The position numbers were made by a program, and so were the translations under genes. A stretch of 64,000 nucleotides of DNA from Streptomyces sp. Ag109_O5-10. GTDB taxonomy: Bacteria > Actinomycetota > Actinomycetes > Streptomycetales > Streptomycetaceae. Below the pieces are notes generated by a model, which was not told where the DNA came from, did no database searches, and was given only the letters and a program-made list of their open reading frames with translations. The DNA is taken from contig NZ_FNTQ01000001.1 in the NCBI RefSeq assembly GCF_900105755.1, positions 3,844,001 to 3,908,000 on the forward strand. Reading direction: 5' to 3'. Shown here piece after piece: positions 22,886-33,037 of the stretch (position 1 is its first letter; each line of letters opens with the position of its first letter).

Positions 22886-23152
22886 TCAGTCACGCGAGTT
22901 GCCGAACAGGATGCGGTAGGCGATCAGCAGGACCAGGGAGCCGCCGATCGCCGCCACCCAGGTCGCGCCGTCGTAGAAGTTCTTGGTGACCGGGTGGTCC
23001 AGCCAGCGGGCCGATATCCAGCCGCCGAGGAACGCACCCACGATGCCGATGAGGGTCGTACCGATGAAGCCGCCCGGGTCGCGTCCGGGCAGCAGGATTT
23101 TGGCGATGGCGCCGGCCAACAGTCCCAGGATGATCCAGCTGATGATGCCCAT
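22886..23152 (-). CDS. GlsB/YeaQ/YmgE family membrane protein
   Basis: An 88-residue protein starting at ATG 23152 (MGIISWIILGLLAGAIAKIL). It has three hydrophobic segments and the family's glycine pattern (GRDPGGFIGTTLIGIVGAFL). Longer in-frame extensions upstream are basic and unlike the family. Members are small stress-induced inner-membrane proteins described as transglycosylase-associated, with no known biochemical activity. It is convergent with yajQ. Confidence 0.9.
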   Translation of the reverse strand: MGIISWIILGLLAGAIAKILLPGRDPGGFIGTTLIGIVGAFLGGWISARWLDHPVTKNFYDGATWVAAIGGSLVLLIAYRILFGNSRD

Positions 23153-23345
23153 GACCTGAACCTGCCCTTCCGCGCTGTGTTCGCACTGTTCCGGCCCTGT
23201 GATTTCGGTCCGGGCCGGCTGTGCCGGACCGGTGGTGCCGGACAGGCCGTCCGGCACGTCCGTGTGTGTCCGTCGCGCGTGTGTTCGTGCCTTGTCGATG
23301 ACGAGGACGCCTGGGCGATACCGCACGGTTGCATTGATCAGTAGG

Positions 23346-24602
23346 GTGCGCCGGGTGGTCCCTCCTCCTTCCTCCGGTCTGCGGCGCACGCTGGGCGTGC
23401 GCGACGCGGTGATCGTCGGTCTCGGCTCGATGGTCGGGGCCGGCGTGTTCTCCGCGCTCGGCCCCGCCGCCCGCGCCGCAGGGTCGGGGCTGCTGCCGGC
23501 TCTCGCCGTCGCCGCCCTGGTCGCCTACTGCAACGCCATGTCCTCGGCACGCCTGGCCGCCCGGTACCCGCAGTCGGGCGGTACCTACGTGTACGGGCGG
23601 GAGCGGCTCGGCGCCTTCTGGGGATACCTCGCGGGCTGGGCGTTCGTCGTCGGCAAGACGGCGTCCTGCGCCGCGATGGCGCTCACCGTGGGCGCGTACG
23701 TCTGGCCGGGGCAGGCGCACGCGGTGGCGGTGGCCGCCGTGGTGGCCCTGACCGCCGTGAACTACGGCGGCATCCAGAAGTCTGCCTGGCTGACGCGGGT
23801 GATCGTGGCCGTGGTGCTGGCGGTCCTCGCGACCGTGGTGGTGGTGTGCCTGACGTCCGGGGCGGCGGACGCGGGGCGGCTGGACGTCGGACTGCCGACG
23901 GGCGTGGGCGGGGTGCTTGAGGCGGCTGGTCTGCTGTTCTTCGCGTTCGCCGGGTACGCGCGGATCGCGACCCTCGGCGAGGAGGTCCGGGACCCTGTGC
24001 GCACCATTCCGCGTGCGATCCCGCTGGCTCTGGGGATCACGCTGGTGGTGTACGCGTGCGTGGCGGTGGCCGCGGTCTCGGTGCTGGGCGCGGACGGGCT
24101 CGGGCGGGCGGCCGCGCCGCTGGCCGACGCGGTGCGGGCGGCCGGGGTACCGGGGCTGGTGCCCGTGGTGCGGGTGGGGGCCGCGGTGGCCGCGCTCGGC
24201 TCGCTGCTGGCCCTGATCCTGGGGGTGTCGCGGACGACGCTGGCCATGGCCCGCGACGGTCATCTGCCGCCGGCGCTGGCTGCCGTGCACCCCCGTTTCC
24301 AGGTCCCGCACCGCGCGGAGCTGGCCGTCGGCGCGGTGGTCGCCGTGGTGGCGGCGACCACGGACGTACGGGGTGCCATCGGTTTCTCCTCCTTCGGGGT
24401 GCTGGCGTACTACGCCGTGGCCAACGCCTCGGCGTGGACGCTGGATCCGGCGCTGCGCGCTCGGACGGTACCGGCGGTGGGACTGCTGGGGTGTGTGGTC
24501 CTCGCTTTCGCGCTGCCGGTGATCTCGGTGGTCGTGGGGGCGGCCGTACTGGCGGTGGGTGCGGCGGCGTACGCCGTACGGCGGTGGGTGGTGGCCCGGT
24601 AG
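23346..24602 (+). CDS. APC-family amino acid permease
   Basis: About 418 residues with 11-12 hydrophobic segments. The first segment carries the APC signature VIVGLGSMVGAGVFSALGPA, and the helix-6-like region reads LLFFAFAGYARIATLGEEVR. It imports or exchanges amino acids or amines at the cytoplasmic membrane. GTG 23346 is chosen because homologues begin just before the RRTLGVRDAV segment; GTG 23355 and an upstream ATG (23298) are alternatives. The C-terminus ends soon after the last helix (VVGAAVLAVGAAAYAVRRW). The substrate is unknown. Confidence 0.88.
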   Translation: MRRVVPPPSSGLRRTLGVRDAVIVGLGSMVGAGVFSALGPAARAAGSGLLPALAVAALVAYCNAMSSARLAARYPQSGGTYVYGRERLGAFWGYLAGWAFVVGKTASCAAMALTVGAYVWPGQAHAVAVAAVVALTAVNYGGIQKSAWLTRVIVAVVLAVLATVVVVCLTSGAADAGRLDVGLPTGVGGVLEAAGLLFFAFAGYARIATLGEEVRDPVRTIPRAIPLALGITLVVYACVAVAAVSVLGADGLGRAAAPLADAVRAAGVPGLVPVVRVGAAVAALGSLLALILGVSRTTLAMARDGHLPPALAAVHPRFQVPHRAELAVGAVVAVVAATTDVRGAIGFSSFGVLAYYAVANASAWTLDPALRARTVPAVGLLGCVVLAFALPVISVVVGAAVLAVGAAAYAVRRWVVAR

Positions 24603-24687
24603 CAACGGTGGCCGCCACGATGGCAGCCACCGCGACCGCGGGCTGCGGCGTGCGACCGCGACGGTCGCGCTCGGCAGGCGCCGTCCT

Positions 24688-25254
24688 TCAAAGGGCCCGC
24701 TCCGGGGCCGTGCGGGTCCGGAAACCGGCCCAGAGCGCCAGATCAGTGCCCTCGTCGGTCTCCTCGTACCAGCCCGTGCCCTCCAGCCAGACGCGCAGCC
24801 AGTCGGTGAGGCTGGGCGCGTCCACGAACCAGGCGCCGTCGGCGCCGTCGGCGTTGGGATCGTAGAGCAGGACCGCGGCCTGCGGGTCCCTGCAGTCCAC
24901 GCACGCGTACATGCCGCAGCCCCAGTGGGATATCGGCAGGACGCCCTCGGGCCAGGGCCGGTCCGGGTTCTTGCGGCCGTACTCGCGGTTGGTGAGGTAC
25001 TGGGTGACGGCGGCCGGTTCCCCCGAGGGCGCGGAGTCGAGCAGGGGCAGCAGGCCGTACGACGGACCGAAACCGCCGTCGCCCACTCGCTCGTAGAGCG
25101 CCGCGAGGAGAGGTGGCAGCGGGAAGCCGAGGGTCTGCCCGGCGCGGTCGAGCGTGGTGGCGTCGACGGGCGCGGGAAGTGAAGGCCAGCCCCACGGACG
25201 GGAGTTGCAGGCCTGTGCGGTCACCCGTGTCAGCAACTGCTCGATCTCGGTCAT
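24688..25254 (-). CDS. SMI1/KNR4 family protein
   Basis: A 188-residue soluble protein starting at ATG 25254. The SMI1/KNR4 (SUKH) pattern is visible in the aligned helix LGFPLPPLLAALYERVGDGG followed by FGPSYGLLPL and the later WGCGMYACVDCRDPQAAVLL. Family members include immunity proteins against contact-dependent toxins as well as general regulators, but no toxin gene lies next to it. It forms a minus-strand group with yccF and htpX although a 132-bp gap with two DnaA-like boxes separates it from yccF. Confidence 0.85.
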   Translation of the reverse strand: MTEIEQLLTRVTAQACNSRPWGWPSLPAPVDATTLDRAGQTLGFPLPPLLAALYERVGDGGFGPSYGLLPLLDSAPSGEPAAVTQYLTNREYGRKNPDRPWPEGVLPISHWGCGMYACVDCRDPQAAVLLYDPNADGADGAWFVDAPSLTDWLRVWLEGTGWYEETDEGTDLALWAGFRTRTAPERAL

Positions 25255-25294
25255 GGCTTCATGATGCAGGCCGCCACTGACATCCGCGCCGGCC

Positions 25295-25345
25295 TGTGGA
25301 CAACCTGCGGCCGAACGCTCCGGCCCCGCCCCCGCCTGTGGACAA
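25295..25345. promoter_or_regulatory. Two DnaA-box consensus matches
   Basis: TGTGGACAA occurs at 25295-25303 and 25337-25345, same orientation, 42 bp apart; the complement TTGTCCACA is the Streptomyces DnaA box consensus. Each lies in a CCTGTGGACAAC context between the SMI1 start and the yccF end. They could titrate DnaA or affect the SMI1 gene promoter. Confidence 0.45.
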
Positions 25346-25386
25346 CTCGTGGCCGGAGACGCCGGGTCGGGTCGGGCGAAGTGCGG

Positions 25387-25779
25387 TCAGCGGGTCGCGA
25401 ACGGCTGGTCCGTGGGGACGATCTCGCGTCCGAGCGGAAGCAGGGAGACCGGGATCAGCTTGAAGTTGGCGATGCCGAACGGGATGCCGATGATCGTCAG
25501 GCACATCGCGATGCCGGTGACGATGTGGGCGAGGGCCAGCCACCAGCCCGCGAGGACCAGCCACAGCACGTTGCCGACACAGGAAGGGGCACCCGCGTCG
25601 CGGCGCTCCACGGTCGTGTATCCGAAGGGCCACAGGGCGTACACGCCGATACGGAAAGCGGCCAGGCCGAAGGGAATGCCGATGATCGTGACGCACAGGA
25701 TCACGCCGGCGAGCAGATAGCCGAGGAACAGCCAGAAGCCGCTCAGGACGAGCCAAACGATGTTCAGGATGGTCTTCAC
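25387..25779 (-). CDS. yccF: YccF domain-containing membrane protein
   Basis: A 130-residue protein starting at GTG 25779, which overlaps the htpX stop by 4 bases. It holds two copies of the YccF repeat ([20 protein letters not shown] ... [15 protein letters not shown] and [20 protein letters not shown] ... [15 protein letters not shown]), each two hydrophobic helices. The family is widespread and of unknown function. Coupling to HtpX suggests an envelope stress role. Confidence 0.9.
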   Translation of the reverse strand: MKTILNIVWLVLSGFWLFLGYLLAGVILCVTIIGIPFGLAAFRIGVYALWPFGYTTVERRDAGAPSCVGNVLWLVLAGWWLALAHIVTGIAMCLTIIGIPFGIANFKLIPVSLLPLGREIVPTDQPFATR

Positions 25780-26639
25780 CGAGGGCGACCTGCCATCTTC
25801 TCTAGCCGGGCGATCCGTTCCGCCATGGGCGGGTGCGTCGAGAACATCTTGGACAGTCCCTGGCCCGGGCGGAAGGGGTTCGCGATCATCATGTGGCTCG
25901 CGGTCTCGATCCTGGGCTCGGGAGGCAGCGGGAGCTGTTTGGTGCCGGCGTCCAGCTTGCGCAGGGCGCCGGCGAGGGCGAGCGGGTCGCCGGTGAGCTG
26001 GGCGCCGGAGGCGTCCGCCTCGTACTCCCGGGAGCGGCTGATGGCGAGCTGGATGAGGCTGGCGGCGAGCGGGCCCAGGATCATGATCAGCAGCAGGCCG
26101 AGGAAGCCGGGGCCGTCGTCGTCGTCCGAACGGCCGACCGGGATCAGCCAGGCGAAGTTGACCAGGAACATGATCACCGAGGCGAGGGCGCCGGCGACCG
26201 ACGAGATGAGGATGTCGCGGTTGTAGACGTGGCTGAGTTCGTGGCCGATGACGCCGCGCAGTTCCCGCTCGTCCAGGAGGCGCAGGATGCCCTCCGTGCA
26301 GCACACGGCGGCGTTGCGGGGATTGCGGCCCGTGGCGAAGGCGTTCGGTGCCTCGGTCGGGGAGATGTACAGGCGGGGCATGGGCTGGCGGGCCTGGGTG
26401 GAGAGCTCGCGGACCATCCGGTACAGGGCCGGTGCCTCGAACTCGCTCACCGGGCGGGCGCGCATCGCGCGTAGCGCCAGTTTGTCGCTGTTCCAGTACG
26501 CGTACGCGTTCGTGCCGAGGGCGACGAGGACCGCGACGATCAGACCCGTCCGGCCGAAGAAGCTGCCGATGACGATGATGAGTGCCGACAGTCCCCCGAG
26601 GAGAACTGCGGTCCTGAGCCCGTTGTGCCGGCGGTGCAC
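25776..26639 (-). CDS. htpX: HtpX-type membrane zinc metalloprotease (M48)
   Basis: A 287-residue protein. Two N-terminal hydrophobic segments ([18 protein letters not shown] and [14 protein letters not shown]) precede the peptidase domain with HELSH at residues 133-137 and the downstream third zinc ligand region [13 protein letters not shown]. Two more hydrophobic segments follow the active site. HtpX degrades misfolded membrane proteins and is heat- or envelope-stress-linked. The length matches the family. Its stop overlaps the yccF start, so the two form an operon. Confidence 0.95.
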   Translation of the reverse strand: MHRRHNGLRTAVLLGGLSALIIVIGSFFGRTGLIVAVLVALGTNAYAYWNSDKLALRAMRARPVSEFEAPALYRMVRELSTQARQPMPRLYISPTEAPNAFATGRNPRNAAVCCTEGILRLLDERELRGVIGHELSHVYNRDILISSVAGALASVIMFLVNFAWLIPVGRSDDDDGPGFLGLLLIMILGPLAASLIQLAISRSREYEADASGAQLTGDPLALAGALRKLDAGTKQLPLPPEPRIETASHMMIANPFRPGQGLSKMFSTHPPMAERIARLEKMAGRPR

Positions 26640-26846
26640 GGTACGCCCTCCAAGTCGTGCGGCAGGGGAACCCTTTGCCTGCGGTGCTGCCTTCCGATCT
26701 GCGATGCCACCGGTGTCGTGGTGTCACGTCCAGTGGACCCTCCCGCACTGGTCAACGCCAGGCGACGGCCACTAGTTCCCTTGTGCCCGCTGTGCGCGGG
26801 GTGAGCCGTCCGGGTGAGGGGCCTTGCCCTGCGGGCGGGCGGACGG

Positions 26847-26866
26847 CCTGCACGCGCGCGTGCAGG
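26847..26866. terminator. Palindromic hairpin after nuoN
   Basis: CCTGCACGCG and its complement meet without a loop, 12 bases past the end of the minus-strand nuo operon. A possible terminator of that operon; no U run is visible. Confidence 0.5.
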
Positions 26867-26878
26867 CGCGCGACGGCG

Positions 26879-28402
26879 TCAGAACAGGCCGGAGGTGGCG
26901 AAGCGGAGTACCAGCTGGGGAGCGCCGGAGAGGACGACGCCGAGGGTGCCGGTGAGGGCGAGCGCGGCCGTGAGAGGGGCGGGGAGGCGGTGCCTGGCGG
27001 GCTCGCCCTCGGGCGTTCGGAACAGGAGGGCCGCCCACTGGAGGTAGTAGTAGAGGGCGATCACCACGTTGACGGCCATGACGACGGCGAGCCAGCCGAG
27101 GCCGGCGTCGACGGCGGCAGAGAAGACGGTGACCTTCGCGAACAGGCCGATGACGCCGGGCGGGAGTCCGGCGAGGCAGAGCAGGAAGAACGCGAGGAGC
27201 AGGGCGGTGAGCGGGTTCCTGGCGTACAGGCCGCGGTAGTCGGAGATCCGGTTGAGCCGCTCGGTTCGGGCGACTGCCGCGGCCACGGCGAAGGCGCCGA
27301 GGTTCACCGCGGCGTACATGAGGGCGTAGGCGACGGTGGACCCGACGGCCTTCCGGGCGTCCGCGCTGTATCCGGCGGCTGCGATCGGCACCAGCAGATA
27401 GCCGGCCTGTCCCACCGACGACCAGGCCAGCAGCCGTACCGCGCTGTACGCGCGCGTGGCCCGCTGGCGCAGGGCGGCCGCGTTGCCGACGGTCATGGTG
27501 AGTGCGGCGAGGGCGGCGAGCGCGGGGCCCCAGACGTCGGCGTACGACGGGAAGGCGACGACGGTGACCAGGATCAGTCCGGAGAACCCGACGGCTTTGC
27601 CGACGACGGACAGGTAGGCGGCGATCGGGAGCGGCGCGCCGACGTAGGTGTCGGGCACCCAGAAGTGGAAGGGAACGGCGGCCGTCTTGAACGCGAAACC
27701 CACGAGGGTGAGCACGACGCCCGTCTGGGCGAGCGTGTGCAGTTGTCCGTCGACGTGCTGGATCCGGTCCGCGACCTGGGTGAGGTAGAGGCTGCCCGTG
27801 GTGGCGTACACGAAGCTGATGCCCATGAGGCTGACGGCGGTCGCGGTCACCGAGGACAGGAAGAACTTCAGGGCCGCTTCGGAGGATTTCTTGTCGCCGT
27901 GCCGGATGCCGACGAGGGCGAAGGCGGGCAGGGAGGCCACCTCCAGGGCGACGACCAGCGTGGCGAGGTCCCGGGAGGCGGGCAGGAGGGCGGCACCGGC
28001 GGCCGAGGAGAGCAGCAGGAACCAGAACTCGCCCTGGGGGTAGCGGCGGTCGCCGTCCTTCAGGGTCGTGACGGACAGCAGAGCGGTGAGCAGGGCGCCG
28101 CCGAGGACGAGGAACTGTACGACCAGGGTGAACCGGTCGGCTGTGTAGCTGCACGCGCGCGTGGCACCGGCGAGGCAGAAGGTGCTGCGGTCGTGGCCGA
28201 GGAGCGGGAGCAGCAGGAGGGCGGCCGCGGCGAGTCCGGCGACCGAGATCCAGCCGAGGAGCGGCTTCCTCGCCTCGGGTACGAACAGGTCGGCGACCAG
28301 GACGGCCAGGCCGACAGCCGCGGTGAGGGTGGGCGGAGCGATGGCGAGCCAGTCGACGGACTGGACGAGGTCAGCGGCCAGTGGCTGGGCCAGGGCGCTC
28401 AT
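26879..28402 (-). CDS. nuoN: NADH-quinone oxidoreductase subunit N (second, partial complex I)
   Basis: A 507-residue antiporter-like membrane subunit starting at ATG 28402, overlapping the nuoM stop by 4 bases (MSALAQPLAADLVQSVDWL). About 14 hydrophobic segments are present. The Mrp-like core has FKTAAVPFHFWVPDTYVGAP (conserved Lys plus HFW(L/V)PD motif). NuoN forms one of the three proton channels in the membrane arm. It is the last gene of the ABCHIJKLMN operon. Confidence 0.95.
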   Translation of the reverse strand: MSALAQPLAADLVQSVDWLAIAPPTLTAAVGLAVLVADLFVPEARKPLLGWISVAGLAAAALLLLPLLGHDRSTFCLAGATRACSYTADRFTLVVQFLVLGGALLTALLSVTTLKDGDRRYPQGEFWFLLLSSAAGAALLPASRDLATLVVALEVASLPAFALVGIRHGDKKSSEAALKFFLSSVTATAVSLMGISFVYATTGSLYLTQVADRIQHVDGQLHTLAQTGVVLTLVGFAFKTAAVPFHFWVPDTYVGAPLPIAAYLSVVGKAVGFSGLILVTVVAFPSYADVWGPALAALAALTMTVGNAAALRQRATRAYSAVRLLAWSSVGQAGYLLVPIAAAGYSADARKAVGSTVAYALMYAAVNLGAFAVAAAVARTERLNRISDYRGLYARNPLTALLLAFFLLCLAGLPPGVIGLFAKVTVFSAAVDAGLGWLAVVMAVNVVIALYYYLQWAALLFRTPEGEPARHRLPAPLTAALALTGTLGVVLSGAPQLVLRFATSGLF

Positions 28403-29973
28403 CGGGTGCCTCCTGCGAGGAGCTGCTGCACGGCCGGGTCGGTCAGACCGAGCAGGGCCTTCGGCCACAGTCCGGCGACGACGGTGAGGACGACGAGCGG
28501 GGTCCAGGCCGCGAACTCGTAGTTGCGGACGTCGGCGAGCTCGGGCACTTCCTGTGATGCGGCGCCCATGCAGACGCGGCGGACCACGGCCAGCATGTAC
28601 GCGGCCGTCAGCAGGGTGCCGAAGGCGGCGATCGCCATGAAGGTCAGGAAGGCCGGGCGGCTGAGGCCGGCGGCGGGCTTGAACGCGCCGAACAGGGCCA
28701 GCATCTCGCCCCAGAACCCGGCGAGCCCGGGCAACCCCAGCGAGGCGACGGCGGCGAACGCGAGCAGGCCGCCGAGGCGCGGTGCCTTGCCGTACAGCGC
28801 GGCCCCCGTCTCCTCGGCGAGGGTGTCCAGGTCGGTCGTGCCGGTGCGGTCCTTGAGGCCGCCGACCAGGAAGAAGAGCAGACCGGTGATGAGACCGTGG
28901 GCGATGTTGGCGAACAGGGCGCCGTTGACGCCGGTCGGCGTCATGGTGGCGATGCCGAGCAGGACGAAGCCCATGTGGCCGACGGAGGAGTAGGCGATCA
29001 GACGCTTGAGATCGCCCCGCGCGCCTCGCTTGGCGAGGTTCAGGCAGGCCAGGGACCCGTAGATGATCCCGACAACCGCGAAGGCTGCGAGGTACGGCGC
29101 GAAGGTACGGAACCCGTCCGGCGCGACCGGCAGCAGGATCCGGACGAACCCGTACGTGCCCATCTTCAGCAGGACACCGGCCAGCAGTACCGAGCCGACG
29201 GTCGGCGCGGCGGTGTGGGCGTCCGGCAGCCAGCTGTGCAGCGGCCACATCGGGGTCTTGACCGCGAGCCCGATCCCGATCGCCAGAACGGCGATGACCT
29301 GCACGGATGTGGTCAGCGACCGGCCGTTGTCAGTGGCGAGTGCCACCATGTCGAACGTGCCCGCCTTGATTCCGATCAAGAGCAGGCCGAGCAGCATGAC
29401 GACGGATCCGAGCAGCGTGAAGAGGATGAACTTCCAGGCGGCCCGGGTCCGTCCCGCACCGCCCCAGCGGGCGATGAGGAAGTACATCGGGACGAGCACC
29501 GTCTCGAAGGCGAGGAAGAACAGCAGCAGGTCGAGGACGGCGAAGCTCGCGAGGACGCCGCACTCCAGGACGAGCAGCAGGGCGACGAAGGCCTTCGGGG
29601 ACGGTCCCGCGGGCGGGTTGAAGTACGAGTAGAGCGCGCAGAGGAAGGTCAGCAGCGCGGTCAGGACCACGAGGGGGAGGGAGATGCCGTCGATGCCGAG
29701 GTGGATGCGCACGTCGAGTGCGGGGATCCAGCTGATGTCGGTCGTGGCCTGCATCCTGGACGGATGGTCGTGGTCGAAGCCGAGCGCGAGGACGATCGCG
29801 GCGGCGAGGATCGCGCCGGTCACGGTCACGCCGTGCCGGAGTACGGCCTGCTCGGGCGACTTCCCCTTCAGCCCGGGCGGGGCGGGCAGCAGGGCGGCGA
29901 CGGCGCCGAGCAGCGGGCCTACGACGATCAGTGCCAGAAGAACTTGCATCACGGACTCGCTGATATCGATCAC
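28399..29973 (-). CDS. nuoM: NADH-quinone oxidoreductase subunit M
   Basis: A 524-residue antiporter-like subunit. Conserved features include VKTPMWPLHSWLPDAHTAAP with channel Lys and His, and the essential Glu region FFLAFETVLVPMYFLIARWG. ATG 29973 is annotated; a methionine at 29949 (MQVLLALIVVG) is also plausible. Its stop overlaps nuoN. It pumps protons in the distal membrane arm of complex I. Confidence 0.95.
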   Translation of the reverse strand: MIDISESVMQVLLALIVVGPLLGAVAALLPAPPGLKGKSPEQAVLRHGVTVTGAILAAAIVLALGFDHDHPSRMQATTDISWIPALDVRIHLGIDGISLPLVVLTALLTFLCALYSYFNPPAGPSPKAFVALLLVLECGVLASFAVLDLLLFFLAFETVLVPMYFLIARWGGAGRTRAAWKFILFTLLGSVVMLLGLLLIGIKAGTFDMVALATDNGRSLTTSVQVIAVLAIGIGLAVKTPMWPLHSWLPDAHTAAPTVGSVLLAGVLLKMGTYGFVRILLPVAPDGFRTFAPYLAAFAVVGIIYGSLACLNLAKRGARGDLKRLIAYSSVGHMGFVLLGIATMTPTGVNGALFANIAHGLITGLLFFLVGGLKDRTGTTDLDTLAEETGAALYGKAPRLGGLLAFAAVASLGLPGLAGFWGEMLALFGAFKPAAGLSRPAFLTFMAIAAFGTLLTAAYMLAVVRRVCMGAASQEVPELADVRNYEFAAWTPLVVLTVVAGLWPKALLGLTDPAVQQLLAGGTR

Positions 29974-29979
29974 GCCTGC

Positions 29980-31974
29980 TCACGCTCCCGTGGCGACGAG
30001 GAGGACGGCGACCGCCAGGACGACGGTGCCGGCGAGCAGCGCGCTCACATAGGTCTGGACGTTGCCGGTCTGGGCGCGCCGTACGGCGGCGCCGAGCAGG
30101 CGGGGCAGTGCGCCTGCCCCACGGACGTAGGTGTCGACGACCTCGCGGTCGAGGAACTGGACGAGGCTCGCCGCGGCCAGGACCGGGCGGACGAACAGCG
30201 CGTCGTAGACGGCGTCCAGGTGGAAGCCCTCGGCCGCGTGCCGGTGCAGCGGGCCGAGCAGCAGCCTGCCGGGGTCCGCCGGGTCGGGCGCGTAGGCCAC
30301 GTCGCCGAACGCGGGCTCGTGCGTGGCGATGGCCTCGGCCTCGACCAGTCCGGCGTCGCCCTCCGGGTGGGCGGCGACGGCGCCCAGCGGGGTGCGGGCG
30401 GCCCGTGTTCTGGTGCGCTGCCAGGCGCCGTAGGTGACGAGTCCGCCGACGAGCGCGACGCCGGTGCCGAGGACCGAGGTGGTCAGGGTCGGGGTGAGGG
30501 CGCGGCCGTCGAACCAGCCGGGCAGCGACCGGTAGGCGAACCCGCCGAAAGCGAGGGACGGCACGGCCAGGACCCACAGCACCACGGTCATGGGCAGCGG
30601 CTGCCTGCCGTGGTCCGGTGCCTCGGCCCCCCGGCCCCGGAAGGTGAGCAGCCACAACCGGGTCGCGTAGGCGGCGGTGAGCAAGGCGGTCACCAGGCCC
30701 GCGACCAGGACGATCCAGCCGGCGCTGCCGGGGGCGTGCTCGGTGTGGCCGGTGGCGGCGTGCTCGGCGGCGCCGAGGACGGACTCCTTCGAGAAGAACC
30801 CGCTGAACGGCGGGATCGCGGCGAGCGCGAGCAGCGCAACGGTCATCGTCCAGTAGGCGTCCGGGACACGGTCGCGCAGGCCGGAGGTGCGGGACATGAC
30901 GGCCAGCGAGTTGGTGCCGGAGGCGTGGATGATCACGCCTGCCGCGAGGAACAGCAGCGCCTTGAAGGCGCCGTGGGACAGGAGGTGGAAGACGGCGGCA
31001 CCCCGGTCGCCGACGGCGAGGGCGCCCGTCATGTATCCGAGCTGGCCGATCGTCGAGTAGGCGAGGACGCGCTTGATGTCGTCCTGGGCGAGCGCGGCGA
31101 GGGCAGAACCGACCATCGTGACGGCGCCCATGACGGCGAGCACGACCATCACGGCCGCGCTGGCCTCGAAGACCGGAAGGAGACGGGCGACGAAGTAGAC
31201 ACCGGCGGCGACCATCGTCGCGGCATGGATCAGCGCGGAGACGGGAGTGGGACCGGCCATCGCGTCGGGGAGCCAGGTGTGCAGGGGGAACTGCGCGGAC
31301 TTGCCGGCCACTCCGCACAGGAGCAGCAGCCCGACCAGGGTGGGGTGGTGCAGCCCGCCGTTCGCGACGGCGCCGAGGACCGTCGTGATGCGGAACGACC
31401 CGGCGTCGGTGGCCAGCGCGAACAGGCCGATCAGGAACGGCACGTCGCCGAGCTTGGTGACCAGGAAGGCCTTGATGGAGGCGGCACGCGCCTCGGGGGT
31501 CTCCCAGTAGTGGCCGACCAGGAAGTAGGAGCAGATGCCCATGACTTCCCAGCCGACCAGCAGCACGATCAGGTCGCCGGAGTAGACGACCAACAGCATC
31601 GCGGAGGTGAACAGGGAGACGAGGGCGGCGTACGAGGGGTAGCGCGGGTCGTCCCGGAGGTAGCCGGTCGAGTAGATCTGCACGCAGGCCGCTACGAAGG
31701 CGACCAGGACGGCGACGAGGGCGGCGAAGCCGTCGATGTGCAGGGCGAGTTCGATTGGGACCGAACCGGTCGGAGTGAGCTCGGTGTGGGCGTCGACGGA
31801 CCGGCCGCCCCCCTGGTCGGCGGCGACCGTGCAGGCGAGGGCCAGCGCGGCGAGCGTCGGCAGGACCGCCAGCGGGCGGACGAAACCGGGAGCGGTGCGC
31901 CCCAGAAGAAGACCGGCGGCGGCACCGAGGAACGGCAGGAGCGGGACGAGAACGCCGAGGGTGGTCGTGGTCAC
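29980..31974 (-). CDS. nuoL: NADH-quinone oxidoreductase subunit L
   Basis: A 664-residue subunit, the largest of the antiporter-like set, with about 16 hydrophobic segments. [20 protein letters not shown] carries the Lys and HTWLPDAM motif, and the long C-terminal amphipathic helix region is present (residues about 520-640, including [15 protein letters not shown]). NuoL caps the membrane arm. The start ATG 31974 overlaps the nuoK stop. Confidence 0.95.
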   Translation of the reverse strand: MTTTTLGVLVPLLPFLGAAAGLLLGRTAPGFVRPLAVLPTLAALALACTVAADQGGGRSVDAHTELTPTGSVPIELALHIDGFAALVAVLVAFVAACVQIYSTGYLRDDPRYPSYAALVSLFTSAMLLVVYSGDLIVLLVGWEVMGICSYFLVGHYWETPEARAASIKAFLVTKLGDVPFLIGLFALATDAGSFRITTVLGAVANGGLHHPTLVGLLLLCGVAGKSAQFPLHTWLPDAMAGPTPVSALIHAATMVAAGVYFVARLLPVFEASAAVMVVLAVMGAVTMVGSALAALAQDDIKRVLAYSTIGQLGYMTGALAVGDRGAAVFHLLSHGAFKALLFLAAGVIIHASGTNSLAVMSRTSGLRDRVPDAYWTMTVALLALAAIPPFSGFFSKESVLGAAEHAATGHTEHAPGSAGWIVLVAGLVTALLTAAYATRLWLLTFRGRGAEAPDHGRQPLPMTVVLWVLAVPSLAFGGFAYRSLPGWFDGRALTPTLTTSVLGTGVALVGGLVTYGAWQRTRTRAARTPLGAVAAHPEGDAGLVEAEAIATHEPAFGDVAYAPDPADPGRLLLGPLHRHAAEGFHLDAVYDALFVRPVLAAASLVQFLDREVVDTYVRGAGALPRLLGAAVRRAQTGNVQTYVSALLAGTVVLAVAVLLVATGA

Positions 31975-32348
31975 GCGGTGGCCTCAGCCTTCTCGTCGGC
32001 CGCCCCGTCCGTGGGCGTGCCGTCCTCATGGCCCTCGGCGGTGTCGCGGAGCCGGTCGATGTCGGAGGTGCCGCGGTTGCGGTAGACGGCGAGGACGATC
32101 GCCAGGCCGATGCCGATCTCGGCCGCTGCGATGGTGATGGTGAACAGGGTCAGGGCCTGACCGGAGTGCAGGGTGTCCCGGGCGGCCTTGCTCAGCCAGA
32201 CGTCGAAGGCGACGAGGTTCAGGTTGACGGCGTTGAGCATCAGCTCGACCGACATCAGGACCAGGATCGCGTTGCGGCGGGCGAGGACGCCGTACAGGCC
32301 GGTGCAGAAGAGAAGAACGGAGAGAACGGCGGGATAGGCGAGGTGCAT
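31971..32348 (-). CDS. nuoK: NADH-quinone oxidoreductase subunit K
   Basis: A 125-residue three-helix subunit starting at ATG 32348. The typical core [19 protein letters not shown] carries the conserved membrane Glu, followed by [20 protein letters not shown] with the second Glu. The C-terminus is extended by ~25 acidic residues ([20 protein letters not shown]) beyond the family norm. It overlaps nuoL and nuoJ. Confidence 0.95.
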   Translation of the reverse strand: MHLAYPAVLSVLLFCTGLYGVLARRNAILVLMSVELMLNAVNLNLVAFDVWLSKAARDTLHSGQALTLFTITIAAAEIGIGLAIVLAVYRNRGTSDIDRLRDTAEGHEDGTPTDGAADEKAEATA

Positions 32349-33037
32349 CAGCGGGCGCCTTCCTGCTCGGAGGTCTGCTCGTTCTCCTGATCGCCTTCCT
32401 GATCGCTTTCCTTCTCGATCGGGTGAATCCCGGAATCCGCGACCGAAGGGGAACTCTGCGTGACGGCCCGGCCGTTCACAGGGGGCGGGGCCTGATCCGC
32501 CTTCGCCTTCCGGGACAGGACGATCGCCCCGACCAGGGCCGCCAGGAGGAGGACGGAGAGGGCCTCGAAGGGCAGCACCCAGTTCTGGAAGAGACTCGCC
32601 CCGGTGACCTTCGTCGAGCCGGCGGCGGCGCCGTCCAGGTCGATCCAGGTGGTGCGGAAGGCGTCCACGACCACCCAGACCAGAGCGGCCGCGGCGGCCA
32701 CGGCGACGGCCACCGCGACCCAGCGGTTTCCGGAGTCGGCATCCGGGGAGCGGCCGATCGGTGCCCTGGTGAGCATCAGACCGAACAGAAGGAGGACGAC
32801 GACGGAACCCACATAGATGAGGACCTGTACCCAGGCGATGAACTCGGCGGTGAGCAGGAGGTATTCGACCGCGAGCCCGCCGAGGGCGACCACCAGCCAC
32901 AGGGCGGCGTGCACCAGCTGGCGGGTGGTGACCGTGACGAGGGCGGCGCCGAAGGTGACCAGGCCGACGAGCACGAAGGCGATCTCCACGCCGGTCGGGG
33001 ACAGGAAGCCGTGCGGCGCCTGGGCGAGCGGGCTCAC
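32348..33037 (-). CDS. nuoJ: NADH-quinone oxidoreductase subunit J
   Basis: A 229-residue protein starting at GTG 33037, overlapping the nuoI stop. Five hydrophobic segments are present, including the conserved helix [20 protein letters not shown] with the pi-bulge region that links quinone reduction to proton movement. The last ~45 residues are hydrophilic, Glu/Gln-rich and probably cytoplasmic ([20 protein letters not shown]), an extension not needed by the fold. Confidence 0.93.
   Translation of the reverse strand: MSPLAQAPHGFLSPTGVEIAFVLVGLVTFGAALVTVTTRQLVHAALWLVVALGGLAVEYLLLTAEFIAWVQVLIYVGSVVVLLLFGLMLTRAPIGRSPDADSGNRWVAVAVAVAAAAALVWVVVDAFRTTWIDLDGAAAGSTKVTGASLFQNWVLPFEALSVLLLAALVGAIVLSRKAKADQAPPPVNGRAVTQSSPSVADSGIHPIEKESDQEGDQENEQTSEQEGAR

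Noticed and set aside
28897-32085. A 1062-residue plus-strand gene opposite nuoL and nuoM
   Set aside because: It is a Gly/Arg/Glu-rich antisense shadow of well-supported nuo genes.
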